Below are positions 23,000 through 34,199 of a stretch of DNA of 64,000 nucleotides, piece by piece (the first letter of the stretch is position 1; every line of letters starts with the position of its first letter). The notes under the pieces were generated by a model. The model did no database searches. It was not told where the DNA came from and saw nothing but the letters and a program-made list of their open reading frames with translations. Both the position numbers and the translations under genes were made by a program. Origin of the DNA: Dermanyssus gallinae (Eukaryota > Arthropoda > Arachnida > Mesostigmata > Dermanyssidae); NCBI GenBank assembly GCA_003439945.1, contig QVRM01002771.1, positions 62,001 to 126,000 on the forward strand, given 5' to 3'.

Positions 23000-24145
23000 A
23001 TCGTAGTAGCCGCAGCACAAGAAGAAGAAGAAGAAGACACATGACTGTCTGAAACCGGTTTCTGCTACTGCTGTTTATTGAAGATTTCGTACGTTGGTGA
23101 CGAGTAACGTGGATTGGTGCTTTAGCAATGATGGTGGTGGTGGGTGGTGAAGGAAGCAACGTCAGAAGCGTTTCCTGCAGTTGAAGCAGAAGATCTAGAC
23201 AACCTCAAACCTAGCAGCAGCGGCAGCCGCAGCAGCAGTAGCAGAACCTGTATCAACAGCGGGCAGCAAGCTGAGGACGGCGACGCTTCGCTAACGGGTG
23301 TGCCGAAGTGAACGATGACGCTTTTGCTGGATGGATGCAGCAGCCATAGCTGAATGTCATGGTTTACCGTCTCGGCTGAGGCTCACTCCGCTGAGGCTAG
23401 TGGTGGTGGTGGTGGTGGTCGAGATGAGATGGTGATGGTGATGATGATGGTGATGATGATTATGACGATGACGACGAGTGACCTTGACGAGAAGGCCTAG
23501 AAGATTCAGGTGTGCGCAGGGGAGGTGCGGAGGGGGGGGGGGGGGGGCAAGGGGAGGTCCGTAGGGGTATTGAGCGGTTGGGAGGAATTGTGAGAAATAG
23601 GGAAGCCTGCTCAAGCTACACACACGATAGAAGAAGAAGAGTCGACGGCATCGTAGTCGCGTCGGGCGAAGACGTCGCGCTGGTGAAGATGCGTCGCTGG
23701 TTGCTGCGACTGTTTCTTCTGCTGCTGCTACTGCTGCTCCTACACTAGAAATGACCAGAGGGATACCAGCAGCTATGTGATCAGCATCCGCTGACACCCA
23801 TCTTCAACTCTTCAAGAAGATCAGCAGGGACAGGCATGTAAAAAGAGGTGTGCGCTGGTTCTTCGGCCGAGGGCGTATATTACCCTAATTTGCGCTATCC
23901 GTCTCTCTCTAAATATATATGCATATGCATCTCTATTTAAATTAGGGTTTTTCTCTCTTTCTCGCTCACGACTGTTTCTATATCGTTATGTTCTATATGT
24001 TGCCTTCGTATTCTGTGTTCCGTAAGCGTCACTACCTTGCTCGCCATGACGATCGAGTTTGTTATAGAAGATCTTTTTCTTCACGGCGGCGCTTGATGGC
24101 AGTATACGGCCAACGGTGGAGTGACGATGACATTGATCATCACCA

Positions 24146-24176
<31 letters not shown>

Positions 24177-24293
24177 CGATCATCACTGCGCCAGAGCAGG
24201 CCAGATGTGCTCACTGTCCTTGGACACATAGTCTGACGCTCATCCCAATCATTTATTTACGATTGCACTAGTACTACTACCAGGAATTATGCC

Positions 24294-24334
<41 letters not shown>

Positions 24335-27300
24335 TAGCGAATCTGACAATTGACTTCCAATCGAATATACATATGAACTTCTAAAGTTACGTATGCATTG
24401 GATCAGCCGGATCGACTAATTGCTGGTTGGTGAGCTCCACTTCAAGATCCTGGTAGAAGCGACCATGCGTTGACAAGTGCCGTCTCCTCCTAAGCGTATC
24501 AAAGCTTACCTGAATATACCTGAAAGCGACAGTGCTGAGTTTTTCGTGAGTATAAATAAAGCTGCATCTAGGTAGGCTTATTAGCCTGAAATCCAGCATT
24601 TTCGCTACCACCACCAATTGATTGTGACTATCTTGGTTGCCAAAGAGTTGCACTCTCTGCCGGTTTAAGCTTGCGTGTGACTTCAATGCGGTGGATTGAT
24701 TATGGGTATTTTAAGGTGACCGATATACCACAGACGTATTTTCGCCGTGTATGTGAATAAAGAAAGTGGTGTCATTAAGTCATTTACGCAATTAACTACC
24801 GACAAAACTGCATCGCATGGATCAGTCCATATATGCTTAATTGGTTATGGATACATGAAACGCGCCGATACATGGTTGTCGCATAGATCACCATAAATTA
24901 CACTGCATTGCAAAAGATAACGAGCATCACTTTCTCAGAAACTTGAGTACCAGGTTTGAGCTTGTATTCAAACTTCAAAACCAAAAAACGTATTGCCAGC
25001 GGCTCAATGTCCTGACGCTGTCGATCGAAAAGCGCTCAAAAGTGTCTAAACTGCTGCCTATCATGGCAATGCCTGCCACAAAGTATTGGGCTTCTAATTC
25101 GACCGCATCCACCTTATAATCCCAATATGTTTTTTTCTTTACGCTATCATCGGTTTCAATTACTTCAAAATGATTTAGAGGTAAAGTCTAAAAAGATAAT
25201 CAAATCCACTTTAGCCACTTTTTTTTTGCATCAAAAACAAGATACTGGGGAGGTATGATATTTTCTCATCGAAATGCATTGGATAAACGTAACAAAAGAG
25301 GTGTTTAATTGAAGTTACACCATATATGTGATATACATTTTTGAAACTGCGTATGCATATATATATATATATATATATATATAGTTGAGAAGTAGTTATT
25401 TCCGCATTTAAATGCCTTTTGTTTTTGCAGTTATGTTTTCTAAATTTACATATGTTGTTGTTTAAATCGAATTCTGCACTGTCCATCGGAGAAGTGCGTA
25501 TATGCATTCCTAAATATTCCTTTTTATAAAATGAATATGCTATACAAGTAGAGAATTCTTGCTTAATTATTGTGCATACGGTGTTTGGATGGTTTGCAAT
25601 ATAGAATGCACACGTTTGCCCTAGTCGTTATATGTCGCTTGAGTTTAGTCAAATAGTAAATTGCTATTTATTATAATTATTTGAAAACCATGCGTACACA
25701 AAGGTGCTAAAGTCGCTTTAAAGTACACAAATATTTTACTTAAAACTAGTACATTTGAGATACTGTGCAGATAGAGATAATGTTGAGACGAGATACATTT
25801 TCAACCTGCTTTTACGCCTAAGGTTTCTATCAGCGACTCAACAACGCGCCCACTAATTAATTGTTTTTTTTTTAACATTCAAAGTATTAACTGAAACAAT
25901 CGCCTCTTAGATGCGTCTTCTAAGGCTGTTGAATAGACGGACCACAATAACAGCATGTTTTGCGTAGCGTACGACACAACGGATTTGTGACAAAGACGGT
26001 GCTTCGCAGTCATCCCATGATCGCCCACTTAATCTGATGAAAATTTCGTTGACAAACATATTTATTTACCGGCTTGCTAGGTGGCGTCTAGTCGTGTACT
26101 AGTGCCCGCATACACTGCACCCTCCATCTTTGCCTATTAGATAGAGATGCATCTTATTCTGCATTCTATTCGGATATTGTCCATCGCAGTCGTCCCAGTC
26201 GCTGGTAAGTACGGCACGAACGTTAGTAAGATTAATGGCCTACTTCTACTCCCTACGGGCAAAAAGAGCCACCAATCAGGATACATCAGCGGCCAACAAC
26301 GTTCTGTCTACCTGCTTGCGATCTTGCGACCAAAGCTAGCTGGTTGGGCAAGGCGCAAATATTTGCGTGATTGGATATGATCGAAGCTTTCGCTCTACGC
26401 AGCTCCTTTGCTTCGAGTCAACGCCAAAGATGCGGCAAAATTTCTTCATCTAACGATTGAAAACGATGCTTTTGCTGTGTATCTCAACCGCTCGAGACCT
26501 GTTCGGCTTGGCATGATGATTGAATATTTACGTGAGCGCTCAACCTCATCTCAGGGCATCGATCGATCGAAAGCTATTCACGTACTGCATTTCGGCCGCC
26601 CGCTCCTAAAGGACCGGCGTAGCCATATAAGAGTCGACGTGGTCCTGCATTTGTGCATGTTCAGTTAGCCATCTAGTATGTCGACATCTATCAGCCTGCA
26701 GAAAACCTAATATTGCCGAAACTTAAACTCTGCATTTTTTCAGACAAGATCCAACTGACACAACCGTAGCCATCAGTAACGAGTCATCATTTGAAATCGG
26801 ACTGAGGCAGTAGACCATAGGGTATCGGCATGACCTATTGTCTTCTTTAAAAGAACTCCCGAAATATTATATAAAAATGTTGCAGACAGACGAGTTGACT
26901 TAACTTATTTATTAAATTAATCTTTATTTCGAATAAATTAAATAAACGTGACAATTAGAAAAATGTAGTACACACTTTTTTACTTCACAAAATTATTTTG
27001 TATGTAATTTTATTTACATTCCACACTAATGTCATATATGTCGGTTTAGACAGATATTACTGAAAACGACGTAGAAGTTTAAATTTTTGCTATTGCTTTT
27101 TCCTCTCTTAGGGTACAAAAATAGCTTTTTCTTCTCAAAGAGTATTGACGGAGTAAATAATGCACGGCCTCCATGTATTGAGTTATGCGTGCTTTCCGGT
27201 ATTGCTTTTAGCCATGGCTTGTGTAAATAGAAACAAGCACGTCAATTTATAAGTAGCTTGACCTGGATTTTAACGTACGACCTCACGAAGGCCAAGCAAC

Positions 27301-27520
27301 TGCTTCATCACAAAAAACCTTTTCTCAGCTAAATAATAAATACTGTATTATGAATACTAAAACGTCTCCTGGGGAATTTTCGGTATAGATGTAGGTTGAG
27401 CATTTTTTAAGAATGCTCAGAATATCGTCACCCTCTTCGCTCAATGGCTTATTCATGCTCGGAAGGGTTGCCTAATAATAAACCTTGTAAGTAGGCCCTA
27501 TACATATTTGAGTTTGTATT
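23000..27520. other. No gene seen; microsatellites then AT-rich unique DNA
   Basis: AAG run near 23020-23036, GGT/ATG runs at 23398-23480, a G run at about 23531-23548, TA tracts at 24145-24170, 24295-24314 and 25355-25383, and a (GA)n run at 24313-24334. From 24.4 to 27.5 kb the sequence is AT-rich with only short unrecognised frames. The pair of plus frames at 26147-26380 and 26408-26668 shows no known motif. Confidence 0.6.
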
Positions 27521-27523
27521 AAA

Positions 27524-27532
<9 letters not shown>

Positions 27533-27554
<22 letters not shown>

Positions 27555-27620
27555 CGGCGTTAGTTAGGTGGGTGTTATGCCAGCGCTACTAAAACTATTG
27601 ACAAAACTTGAAAATAAGCC

Positions 27621-27656
<36 letters not shown>

Positions 27657-27715
27657 ATATATATAGCCTTAGTTTATGCGGCTAATATGCTAACGCTAGT
27701 AAAACTACTGCATCA
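27533..27715. repeat. TA tracts alternating with a duplicated 50-bp segment
   Basis: TA runs at 27533-27554, 27621-27664. Between and after them, GTTAGTTAGGTGGGTGTTAT...CGCTACTAAAACTATTGAC (27558 on) recurs diverged as CTTAGTTTATGCGGCTAATA...CGCTAGTAAAACTACTGCA (27667 on). The period of about 110 bp suggests an old tandem duplication including the TA run. Confidence 0.65.
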
Positions 27716-27719
27716 AATG

Positions 27720-28330
27720 AAGGCTTTTGGGATTCTTGGATCGTATATTTTAAGGCCGGACAGAGACTAGCGAAAAACGCAGCTTACATTATAGGTTGCA
27801 CATTTATTGGACACGGTTGCGTTGTCGCAAGTTCGCCGAGGACCTTGTTGTTAGACGCTTCTTCACGATGAGATTACGGTTGGAAAAAACACTAGCTTAA
27901 ATATCTGCGATTGCTTCTTCTCGGCACACTTCGCCTACGTGTTTTCTATCCCTTGTTGGTTCGTTTATACTGCAATATAACGCTCAGTCCTTTTTGGAGA
28001 GATCTAATACATAGCGGTAACACAACACAGACATTGAAAACGAAGACAGCAAACGGATTATAGCGTCTTAGCAGAAGTGCCTAGCAGTAGACGCGAGCAA
28101 AAGCTCGGACACAAATCGATGGCGATTTCAACGGAAGCCGAACAAGGGTGGCGCTTCGAAAGAAAGCGAGTCGCGATTACAGGTTTGCTACGCAACAATT
28201 CGGCGTAGTAGCAGCGCTTTCTGCATACGCTGGTACCATATGCTCGTACAGCTGTGGAAAAAAAAGCGCTTGTAGGAACGGCAACAGAAGACTCGAGAAT
28301 GTGTGTTAAGTGCCCCCTTACTTTTGGCCT
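27720..28330. other. No gene seen
   Basis: Unique sequence with short minus-strand frames only. Confidence 0.5.
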
Positions 28331-28565
28331 GACCAATGTCGTTGCCTTTGTATTTGTGGATAGAAAACTCAAACAAAGCACTCGACAAGTGCTAAGGCCC
28401 TCATATAGGACATTAGGAACTTGGTTCTCCTGACCGCCATCATACCAGTATTGTCCTCAGCTTGGTACGACCACCGAAGTCCCGACAGCCGTGTGGGGCC
28501 ATTGGGCATTCATATTACCTGTTACCGAATAGTGTGTGAAGCGAAATCTAAGAGAATACGGACAC
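28331..28565 (+). repeat. Dispersed repeat P, copy 1 (about 235 bp)
   Basis: It starts at GACCAATGTCGTTGCC and ends at GAGAATACGGACAC, and closely matches the reverse complement of 30409-30669, with shared blocks GATAGAAAACTCAAACAA, CTCGACAAGTGCTAAGGCCC and AGGAACTTGGTTCTCC. It is shorter than the other copy by a segment after GGTTCTCC. No clear target duplication was found here. Class unknown: no A-tail, no tRNA-like boxes I trust. Confidence 0.75.
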
Positions 28566-28599
28566 TGGTTTATTGCACGTCTATTCAGCAGGGTCTTGG

Positions 28600-29790
28600 A
28601 TAGAAAAGAGGTTGAATAAAAGTACGGCGGAAGACGGATAATAGAAATAAACAATTTTGATCAAAAGGAATCTAGAAACGACACATGGGCACAACAGGGA
28701 CAGCGTTCTATTCTACTGCGTCTGCATTTTTCAATTCCTAATTTGTTTGCGGATACTCATCATGATTAAGTTAACAGTAAGCCTAGAAAACAGTGATATA
28801 GTAGATCTTCTTTCACTGCCCCTAATCAAAGACTTCAAGTTTTCAAGCATGTAGAAAATCTTTGGAGTTTTAATAGTTTTGAAGTTTGTAAATGTATTGG
28901 TAAAGGGGCAGGCTAGTACTAGCGCTTACCTATACATTGATAATAATGGCAATGGCAGGGCCTCTGGTAAACAAGCTAACCACAGCTTAAACTGTGCTGT
29001 TGAGTGGGGGGCGCTAGGCATACCCAGTGATATAATTTATGGCAAAATCATCAGAGGCGAGGTAGGCTGATACAGGGGTTTTAGGGCCAAATTAACTCAT
29101 AGTGAAAAAAGACGTACATTTGACTCGACGGCTGTGACACGAGTACGCAAGACGCAGGAACTTCAATCGAGTCAATTTCGATTGATGCAAAGTTTATCAT
29201 TTCGCCGTACCAAAACTAAAAAAAACACGAGGGTCGTACAAAAAGTATTTATACGACTATACCGGAGAATCGGCTCTGCTTGGTCTCGAGCAGGTATGTT
29301 ACGGACCAGAAGCTGCAAACTTCGTTTTGAGCAGGCAATAGTCCTCCATTGCTTAAAATGTGGATTTTACCTGGCTGCAATGGCACATGTTATATTTAGA
29401 TGCAACGATAATGACTTTACGGCGGACCAGTCGACGTTAGGAAGCTGAAGAAGAAGACAAGCGTACACATATAATTTTATTGCTTTAATTAAACACGATG
29501 TAGGTGTAAGTGAAACAACTGCGACATACGTTAGCCAACGCACTATCAAAACGGTCTGAAGGAAACTGAACACTGAACAAACTCATAGTATCATATGCTA
29601 CAGATTTTACGCTGCACGCAAACATACAATTAATAATGCCACCGAAGAACCTAAACAAAAGTATCGTAGAGCCGCATTAACGGCGCCAGCGAAAACAACA
29701 ACAATAAAAATAATGCAACAGAAACTCAAACGTAACTACAACGGCAACAGCATCAATAACAACACTAACAACAACGACGACAACAACAAC
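28600..29790. other. No recognised gene
   Basis: Short frames at 28657-29070 (plus) and 29134-29448 (plus) show no domain. A stretch near 29480-29570 has a helix-turn-helix-like reading but is too weak to call. Confidence 0.45.
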
Positions 29791-30170
29791 AACAATGCAA
29801 CAACCAAAGCAAGCAAGACTTTGTTCCAACTGGAACTACTGGGAGTTTGGACAATTTAGCGATGCTCGCGTCACCAGCTTCACCGTGAAGGCTTTTTCCT
29901 GCCCGCTGCCGCTGCTACCGATCCACAACGAACGGGTCAATTATCCGCCTTCTCTTATTTGCCCTTGCCCTCGTTTTATCTCTCTGTATTTATTTTTGGT
30001 TACATTTTTATTTTATGTTCCCTCTCACACACAAACACTACCATTCACTAACCCCCCCCCCCCCCGGCCCCCCATACACCCCGTGCCCCTTTCTATCTTT
30101 CACTCTCTGGCATTCTTCTGGCGGCCGGCAGCGAACGGTGCATACATAGCGCCCCCCCCCCCCCCCACTC
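29700..30170. repeat. CAA-rich run and two C homopolymers
   Basis: CAACAA/AACAAC-rich sequence at about 29690-29815, then C runs at 30054-30066 and 30152-30166 with pyrimidine-rich sequence between them. Confidence 0.8.
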
Positions 30171-30389
30171 AACGTCACATCTCTGTATCAGAGTAGTTGT
30201 TGTTTGATTGATTGATACATTGTTGCGCGGCTTCCAGTGGCTTTTCGGCTGCGTGTCCATCTAACTAGATAGCAGCTAACTTACTAACTGACTGATTGAC
30301 TGGTTGTCGTCCGTCTGGCGGATACCCATTCCGCTCATTGTCGTCCACCATTGTCGTGATGGACGTGCGGCGTGGCGAAGTGGTCATGG

Positions 30390-30688
30390 CACATGTAGTT
30401 ATAGTAGTGTCCGTATTCTCTTAGATTTCGCTTCACACACTACCACACACGGTAACAGGTAATATGGATGCCCAATGGCCCCACACGGCTGTCTGTCGTG
30501 ACTTCGGTGGTCGTACCAAGCTGAGGACAATACTGGTTATGGTGGTATGACGTGTGGTCTCACGTGGTAAGGAGAACCAAGTTCCTAATGTCATATATGA
30601 GGGCCTTAGCACTTGTCGAGTGCCTTGTTTGAGTTTTCTATCCACAAACCCAAAGGCAACGACATTGGTCACATGTAGTTATAGTAGT
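30390..30688 (-). mobile_element. Dispersed repeat P, copy 2, with 19-bp target-site duplication
   Basis: A 261-bp body (30409-30669), reverse-oriented relative to copy 1, is bracketed by exact 19-bp direct repeats CACATGTAGTTATAGTAGT at 30390-30408 and 30670-30688. A target duplication of this length is typical of LINE-mediated insertion, so P behaves like a retroposed sequence (SINE, LINE 5'-truncated end, or processed pseudogene). The right duplication continues into the TAG run that precedes the first SINE. Confidence 0.75.
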
Positions 30689-30721
30689 AGTAGTAGTAGT
30701 AGTAATAGTAGTAGCGGCAGA

Positions 30722-30936
30722 GTCGAGCCCGGTGGCGTGGTGGATTAAGTCTCCGCCTCGCAACCGGAGGAGACACATAGCAGGTGCGTGGGTTCAAGCC
30801 CCACCGTTGCACATTTGTATTTATGGGGGTAGTCCGTCTATAAAGCAATGTGAAAAACAGTTACGTGGACGTTAAATCTTGGCTGAGGGTCAGCCCGAAA
30901 ACTTTGCTAGTAGTAGTAGTAGTAGTAGTAGTAGTA
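30722..30936 (+). mobile_element. tRNA-derived SINE, copy 1, with (TAG)n tail
   Basis: The body (30722-30906) starts GTCGAGCCCGGTGGCGTGG. The A box region is TGGCGTGGTGG and the B box is GGTTCAAGCC at 30791-30800; both are internal RNA polymerase III promoter elements in the right order. The tRNA-like part ends at GTTGCAC; the unrelated part carries GTGAAAAACAGTT and ends with the hairpin GGCTGA-GGG-TCAGCC before AAAACTTTGC and a TAG run of about 30 bp. A TAG-rich run also lies upstream (30678-30715). It shares GCGTGGGTTCAAG and TCTATAAAGC with copy 2 only. Confidence 0.88.
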
Positions 30937-30950
30937 ATAATACTAGTACA

Positions 30951-31141
30951 GTCGAGCCCAGTGGCGTGGTGGCTTAAGTCTGCGCCTCGCAACCGGAGGA
31001 GACACATAGCAGGTGCGTGGGTTCAAGCCCCACCGTTGCACATTTGTATTTATGGGGGTAGTCCGTCTATAAAGCAATGTGAAAAACAGTTCCGTGGACG
31101 TTAAATCTTGGCTGAGGGTCAGCCCGAAAACTTTACTTTAG
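30951..31141 (+). mobile_element. tRNA-derived SINE, copy 2, tandem to copy 1
   Basis: Same body as copy 1 with about six differences, B box at 31020-31029, end AAAACTTTACTTTAG. The 13-mer TAATACTAGTACA lies directly before it (30938-30950) and directly after it (31142-31154). This is either a target duplication or, because copies 1 and 2 share two base changes absent from the other three copies, the trace of a tandem duplication of SINE plus tail. I favour the latter. Confidence 0.87.
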
Positions 31142-31154
31142 TAATACTAGTACA

Positions 31155-31680
31155 ACAATAGTGTCTATCTATACTAAAATATAATTAATTTATTATTTAA
31201 TGTTATGGTAACAGGGACTATAGTGTCAATTATATTCAGTAGTAGTAGTAGTAGTAGTAGTGTTATAGCGTAGTGCTCGTAGCGGTTCTTATTGTCAGTA
31301 GGTGTATTGGTGGTCGCGGTGATGCTGGATGGATCCGGCCTTTTCTGGACGAGGAACCCTTTACTGCGTGGCTGAGCGGCCGCATGCAGGCAAAGGCCCG
31401 GCCCGCGCCGGAATCCTTCTTGCCACCGCCACCGCCATTGCCGCCGCCGCACCGTTGCGGAACTATACACTTGCCGAGAGTTTCACAGCAGGCAAAATTG
31501 ACCACCTCCCTGTGCTGGCCACGCGGCCTTATACTCCGACGTACCACCATCAGCACAGCGACCACAACCACCACCACCGGAACGTGGTATGATGGCCAGT
31601 TTGAAATGATCATTTTCTGTCGACGGTCGCGCACAACGACAACAATAAAAGTAAAAAGAAAAACAACAGAGGCCGGACAC
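31155..31680. other. No gene seen; TAG run and CAC/CCG-rich sequence
   Basis: (TAG)n at 31239-31261, then GC-rich sequence with overlapping frames on both strands (31263-31715), none with a recognisable domain. The open frames are a by-product of base composition. Confidence 0.5.
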
Positions 31681-31689
31681 TGTTTTGGC

Positions 31690-32036
31690 AACGCATAGTG
31701 ATATATATATATCACTCATACTACGCGAGGTTTTTCGAGTCACAATCGCATAACAAATAGCCCCTGAGCAATGAAGGAAGAAGAAACGTCATCATTCGAG
31801 GTGCCGTGGCAGCACACTAAAACGACGCACGTAGTACACTATCTATATATCTATCTATCTGTCTATCTATACGCGGGTGTCTCTACTTTCCAGAGTGCTA
31901 CTTTCTTTGAGTCATTTTTTTGCTGCACGCGCACGCATATATATATATATATATATATACCGGTTGTCGTTGCATGGCTTTTACAAAACGCATTTTATCT
32001 GGAAGTCGAGAAGCCGTGCTCCGCCATACGCGTATA

Positions 32037-32099
<63 letters not shown>

Positions 32100-32143
32100 G
32101 TGCTTAAAGTATAATATATCAAGTGAATAATACATGCAATCTT

Positions 32144-32174
<31 letters not shown>

Positions 32175-32200
32175 CTGCTCTAGGAATAAATGGATATATA
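31690..32200. repeat. Cluster of (TA)n and (CTAT)n tracts
   Basis: TA runs at 31937-31960, 32033-32096 and 32144-32174, a CTATCTAT run at 31840-31870, and a short palindrome GTGATATATATATATCAC at 31698-31715. Confidence 0.85.
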
Positions 32201-32621
32201 ATATAAATATATATCTTGCGTTAGTGTAACTGCGCAAAGCATGGTCAATCGTCGTCTGATCTTAACTGTTAGGCCTGCTCAGCGTTGCAATATTCATGTG
32301 TTGTCTGCAGTTGCCATGAGTTGGTAACGTGCAGAAGCTTACGCGTAATTTAATAATAATCAAACTGGTTGCATATATGCGCTATTTGAGTCGAGCATGT
32401 ATTTTTTAGCCCACACAAAATAATATCGGCATATATTTAAATGAACTTCAGACGAATTAAAGGAAACAGCAATTCAACCAACAGCGTGCTGAAAAGCATA
32501 CCCAATCAGTCAAGTTTTACCAACAGGAAGCACTAATACAAATGCTGTGGCGTATAACTTTAGAATAAGAGTCGAAATCCTTCACTACCAAAAAGAAAAT
32601 GTATCGATTACGGTACAACTA

Positions 32622-32656
<35 letters not shown>

Positions 32657-32700
32657 GAAAAGATACGAAACGGCACTGTGGGTATACTTTGAATACCATA
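32200..32700. other. No gene seen; contains a TA tract
   Basis: AT-rich unique sequence with (TA)n at 32623-32654. Confidence 0.6.
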
Positions 32701-32703
32701 TAT

Positions 32704-33593
32704 AGGGTCTACAAAAAAGTCTTTTCGGATTGGCGCTTACGCGGCTTTCATAGCGCCCGCCCCGGCGCCTAGGCATAGATCATTGGCTCACTCTTTGTTG
32801 CTTTCATGTGAAAAAGAGCGGGGAATTTGCTGGTCTCAACCATTTTGAAATTTGTTTAGCCGTTTGTTCGTAAAAGTGCTGTAAAATTGAGGTATAAAAA
32901 TGCCAAATTCCGGCGATTCTACTCCATGAGTTTAAAAATGGACTGAGTGCAACGCAGGCTCACAAAAAGTTGTTAAAATCGTTTGGAAATGCCTGTTGTA
33001 CAGACAGAATGTGCCATCGATGGTTTGAGAAGTTCCGAAAGGAAATTAAAGGTTTTATTGTGTATTTGGTGGAATGTGGGCGGAATAGTGCACTATGAAC
33101 GTTTACCGCGTAACCAGACGATAAATACGGCCGTGTACTGTCAACAACTCGAAAAGGTTCACGAAAAATTAAAGCAGTCGTACCCTGCACTAATTTCAAG
33201 GAAGGGCGTCCTGTTCCACCAAGACAACGCAAGGCCCTACGTGAGTAGGGAGACCCTTTCGAAAATTTTTCAGCTAAAATGGGAACTTTTGGAACATCCA
33301 CCGTATCCCTCGACTTAGCACCATCTGATTACCACCTATTCAGATCGATGCAAACAAATTTAAGTGGTAAAAATTCACTTCTATCGAACACGTGTGTTCT
33401 GGACTGAAAGAATATTTTGGATTTTTTTGTTGGAAAATTGGAAGATTATTTAGGAATCGAAAACCTTGTAAATCGTTGGGCAGAGGCCGTATCTTCCGGC
33501 GGAGAATATATCAATCAATAAATAAGACCTCCTGTGTCTCCTATATATGTGTTTTCTTTATAGCGCCAAAACCGAAAAGACTTTTTTGTAGCC

Positions 33594-33596
<3 letters not shown>
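32704..33596 (+). mobile_element. Internally deleted mariner M3 with terminal inverted repeats
   Basis: Left end AGGGTCTACAAAAAAGTCTT (32704 on) matches the inverse of the right end AAGACTTTTTTGTAGCCCT (to 33596); the match runs about 35 bp with a few mismatches. At 893 bp it is about 400 bp short. An ATG at 32900 leads, after a one-base shift, into the first helix-turn-helix (HEFKNGLSATQAHKKLLKSFG), and then RWFEKFRK joins directly to KVLLCIWWN. The second DNA-binding helix and the first catalytic aspartate are therefore deleted. HQDNARPY and, after another shift, DLAPSDYHLF remain. It is non-autonomous but keeps both ends, so it could have been moved by a helper. Confidence 0.85.
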
Positions 33597-33633
<37 letters not shown>

Positions 33634-33720
33634 TGTGATGATTTATTAATCATTTACAACACGTTTGCACACTCGGCAGTGCTCGCCTAAAAAAAATATA
33701 TATATATATATATATATATA
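33597..33720. repeat. Two (TA)n tracts between mariner M3 and a minus-strand mariner remnant
   Basis: TA runs at 33597-33627 and 33697-33720, with AT-rich sequence between. Confidence 0.9.
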
Positions 33721-34190
33721 CTCTCCCACTGTTTCACAAACCCAAGCGACGCATGCTTCCATTGTACTCTGTCCCGCATTGCCTCTGGCTCCAAGTGATG
33801 GCACTAACTCTCGTCACCGGTGACGATCCGCAGTGAAAAAAAGCTGGGTCTTTTTTGATGCCGGAACAGGTGTTGCAGTAGTAGCCCCATGCGCAGGGTT
33901 CCTTTTGCGGTTCGCTGAGCTTCTTCGAAATCCATTGCGCGCACGCCTTCCGATATTCCATTCTATTAAGCACAATTGTCCACACTGTTTGACGACTGCT
34001 CCTCACAATCATCGCCAACATTTGCAGCGTGACACGCCAATCACTTCTCACCAGTTCGCTCATCTTGTCGATGAGTTCGGCCGTGATTACCGAATTTGCC
34101 TGACCTGTGCTCGGGGATCGTTGGACTAGATGTGCTGAGCTGTGAGGGTACGATACTGAGCAATAAAGGGTTAGGGGTGGCATTTGTCTG
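33720..34190 (-). pseudogene. Mariner-type N-terminal/central fragment, copy C
   Basis: The minus strand encodes ITAELIDKMSELVRSDWRVT, then SSRQTVWTIVLNRMEYRKAC (second helix-turn-helix) and AQWISKKLSEPQKE. After a shift comes RIVTGDES*CHHLEPEAM with QWKHAS: the first catalytic block with Asp at 33813-33815 and a stop where tryptophan is usual. It ends at the (TA)n tract near 33720, so the second and third catalytic blocks are missing. DNA similarity shows it belongs with copies A and B (10.8 and 15.9 kb) but keeps more of the DNA-binding region, so it may be closer to the autonomous parent. Confidence 0.7.
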
Positions 34191-34199
34191 TCTGTTGCT

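Noticed and set aside
27240..27320. Second tRNA-like stretch (GAGGTCGTACGTT on the minus strand)
   Set aside because: Only the T-arm-like part resembles a tRNA; no A box or acceptor pairing.
28879..29070. Possible RNase H-like tail (frame with ANHSLNCAVEWGALGIPSD)
   Set aside because: A vague resemblance to the end of LINE RNase H domains, but no catalytic residues or neighbouring blocks.
29460..29580. Helix-turn-helix-like reading (GVSETTATYVSQRTIKTV)
   Set aside because: Too short, no transposase motifs nearby; chance is more likely.
30850..31104. 84-codon frame containing SPVAWWLKSAPRNRRRH
   Set aside because: It is the SINE read through; the same peptide appears at 63.5 kb and its antisense versions at 42.7 and 59.6 kb. 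It should not be annotated as a protein.
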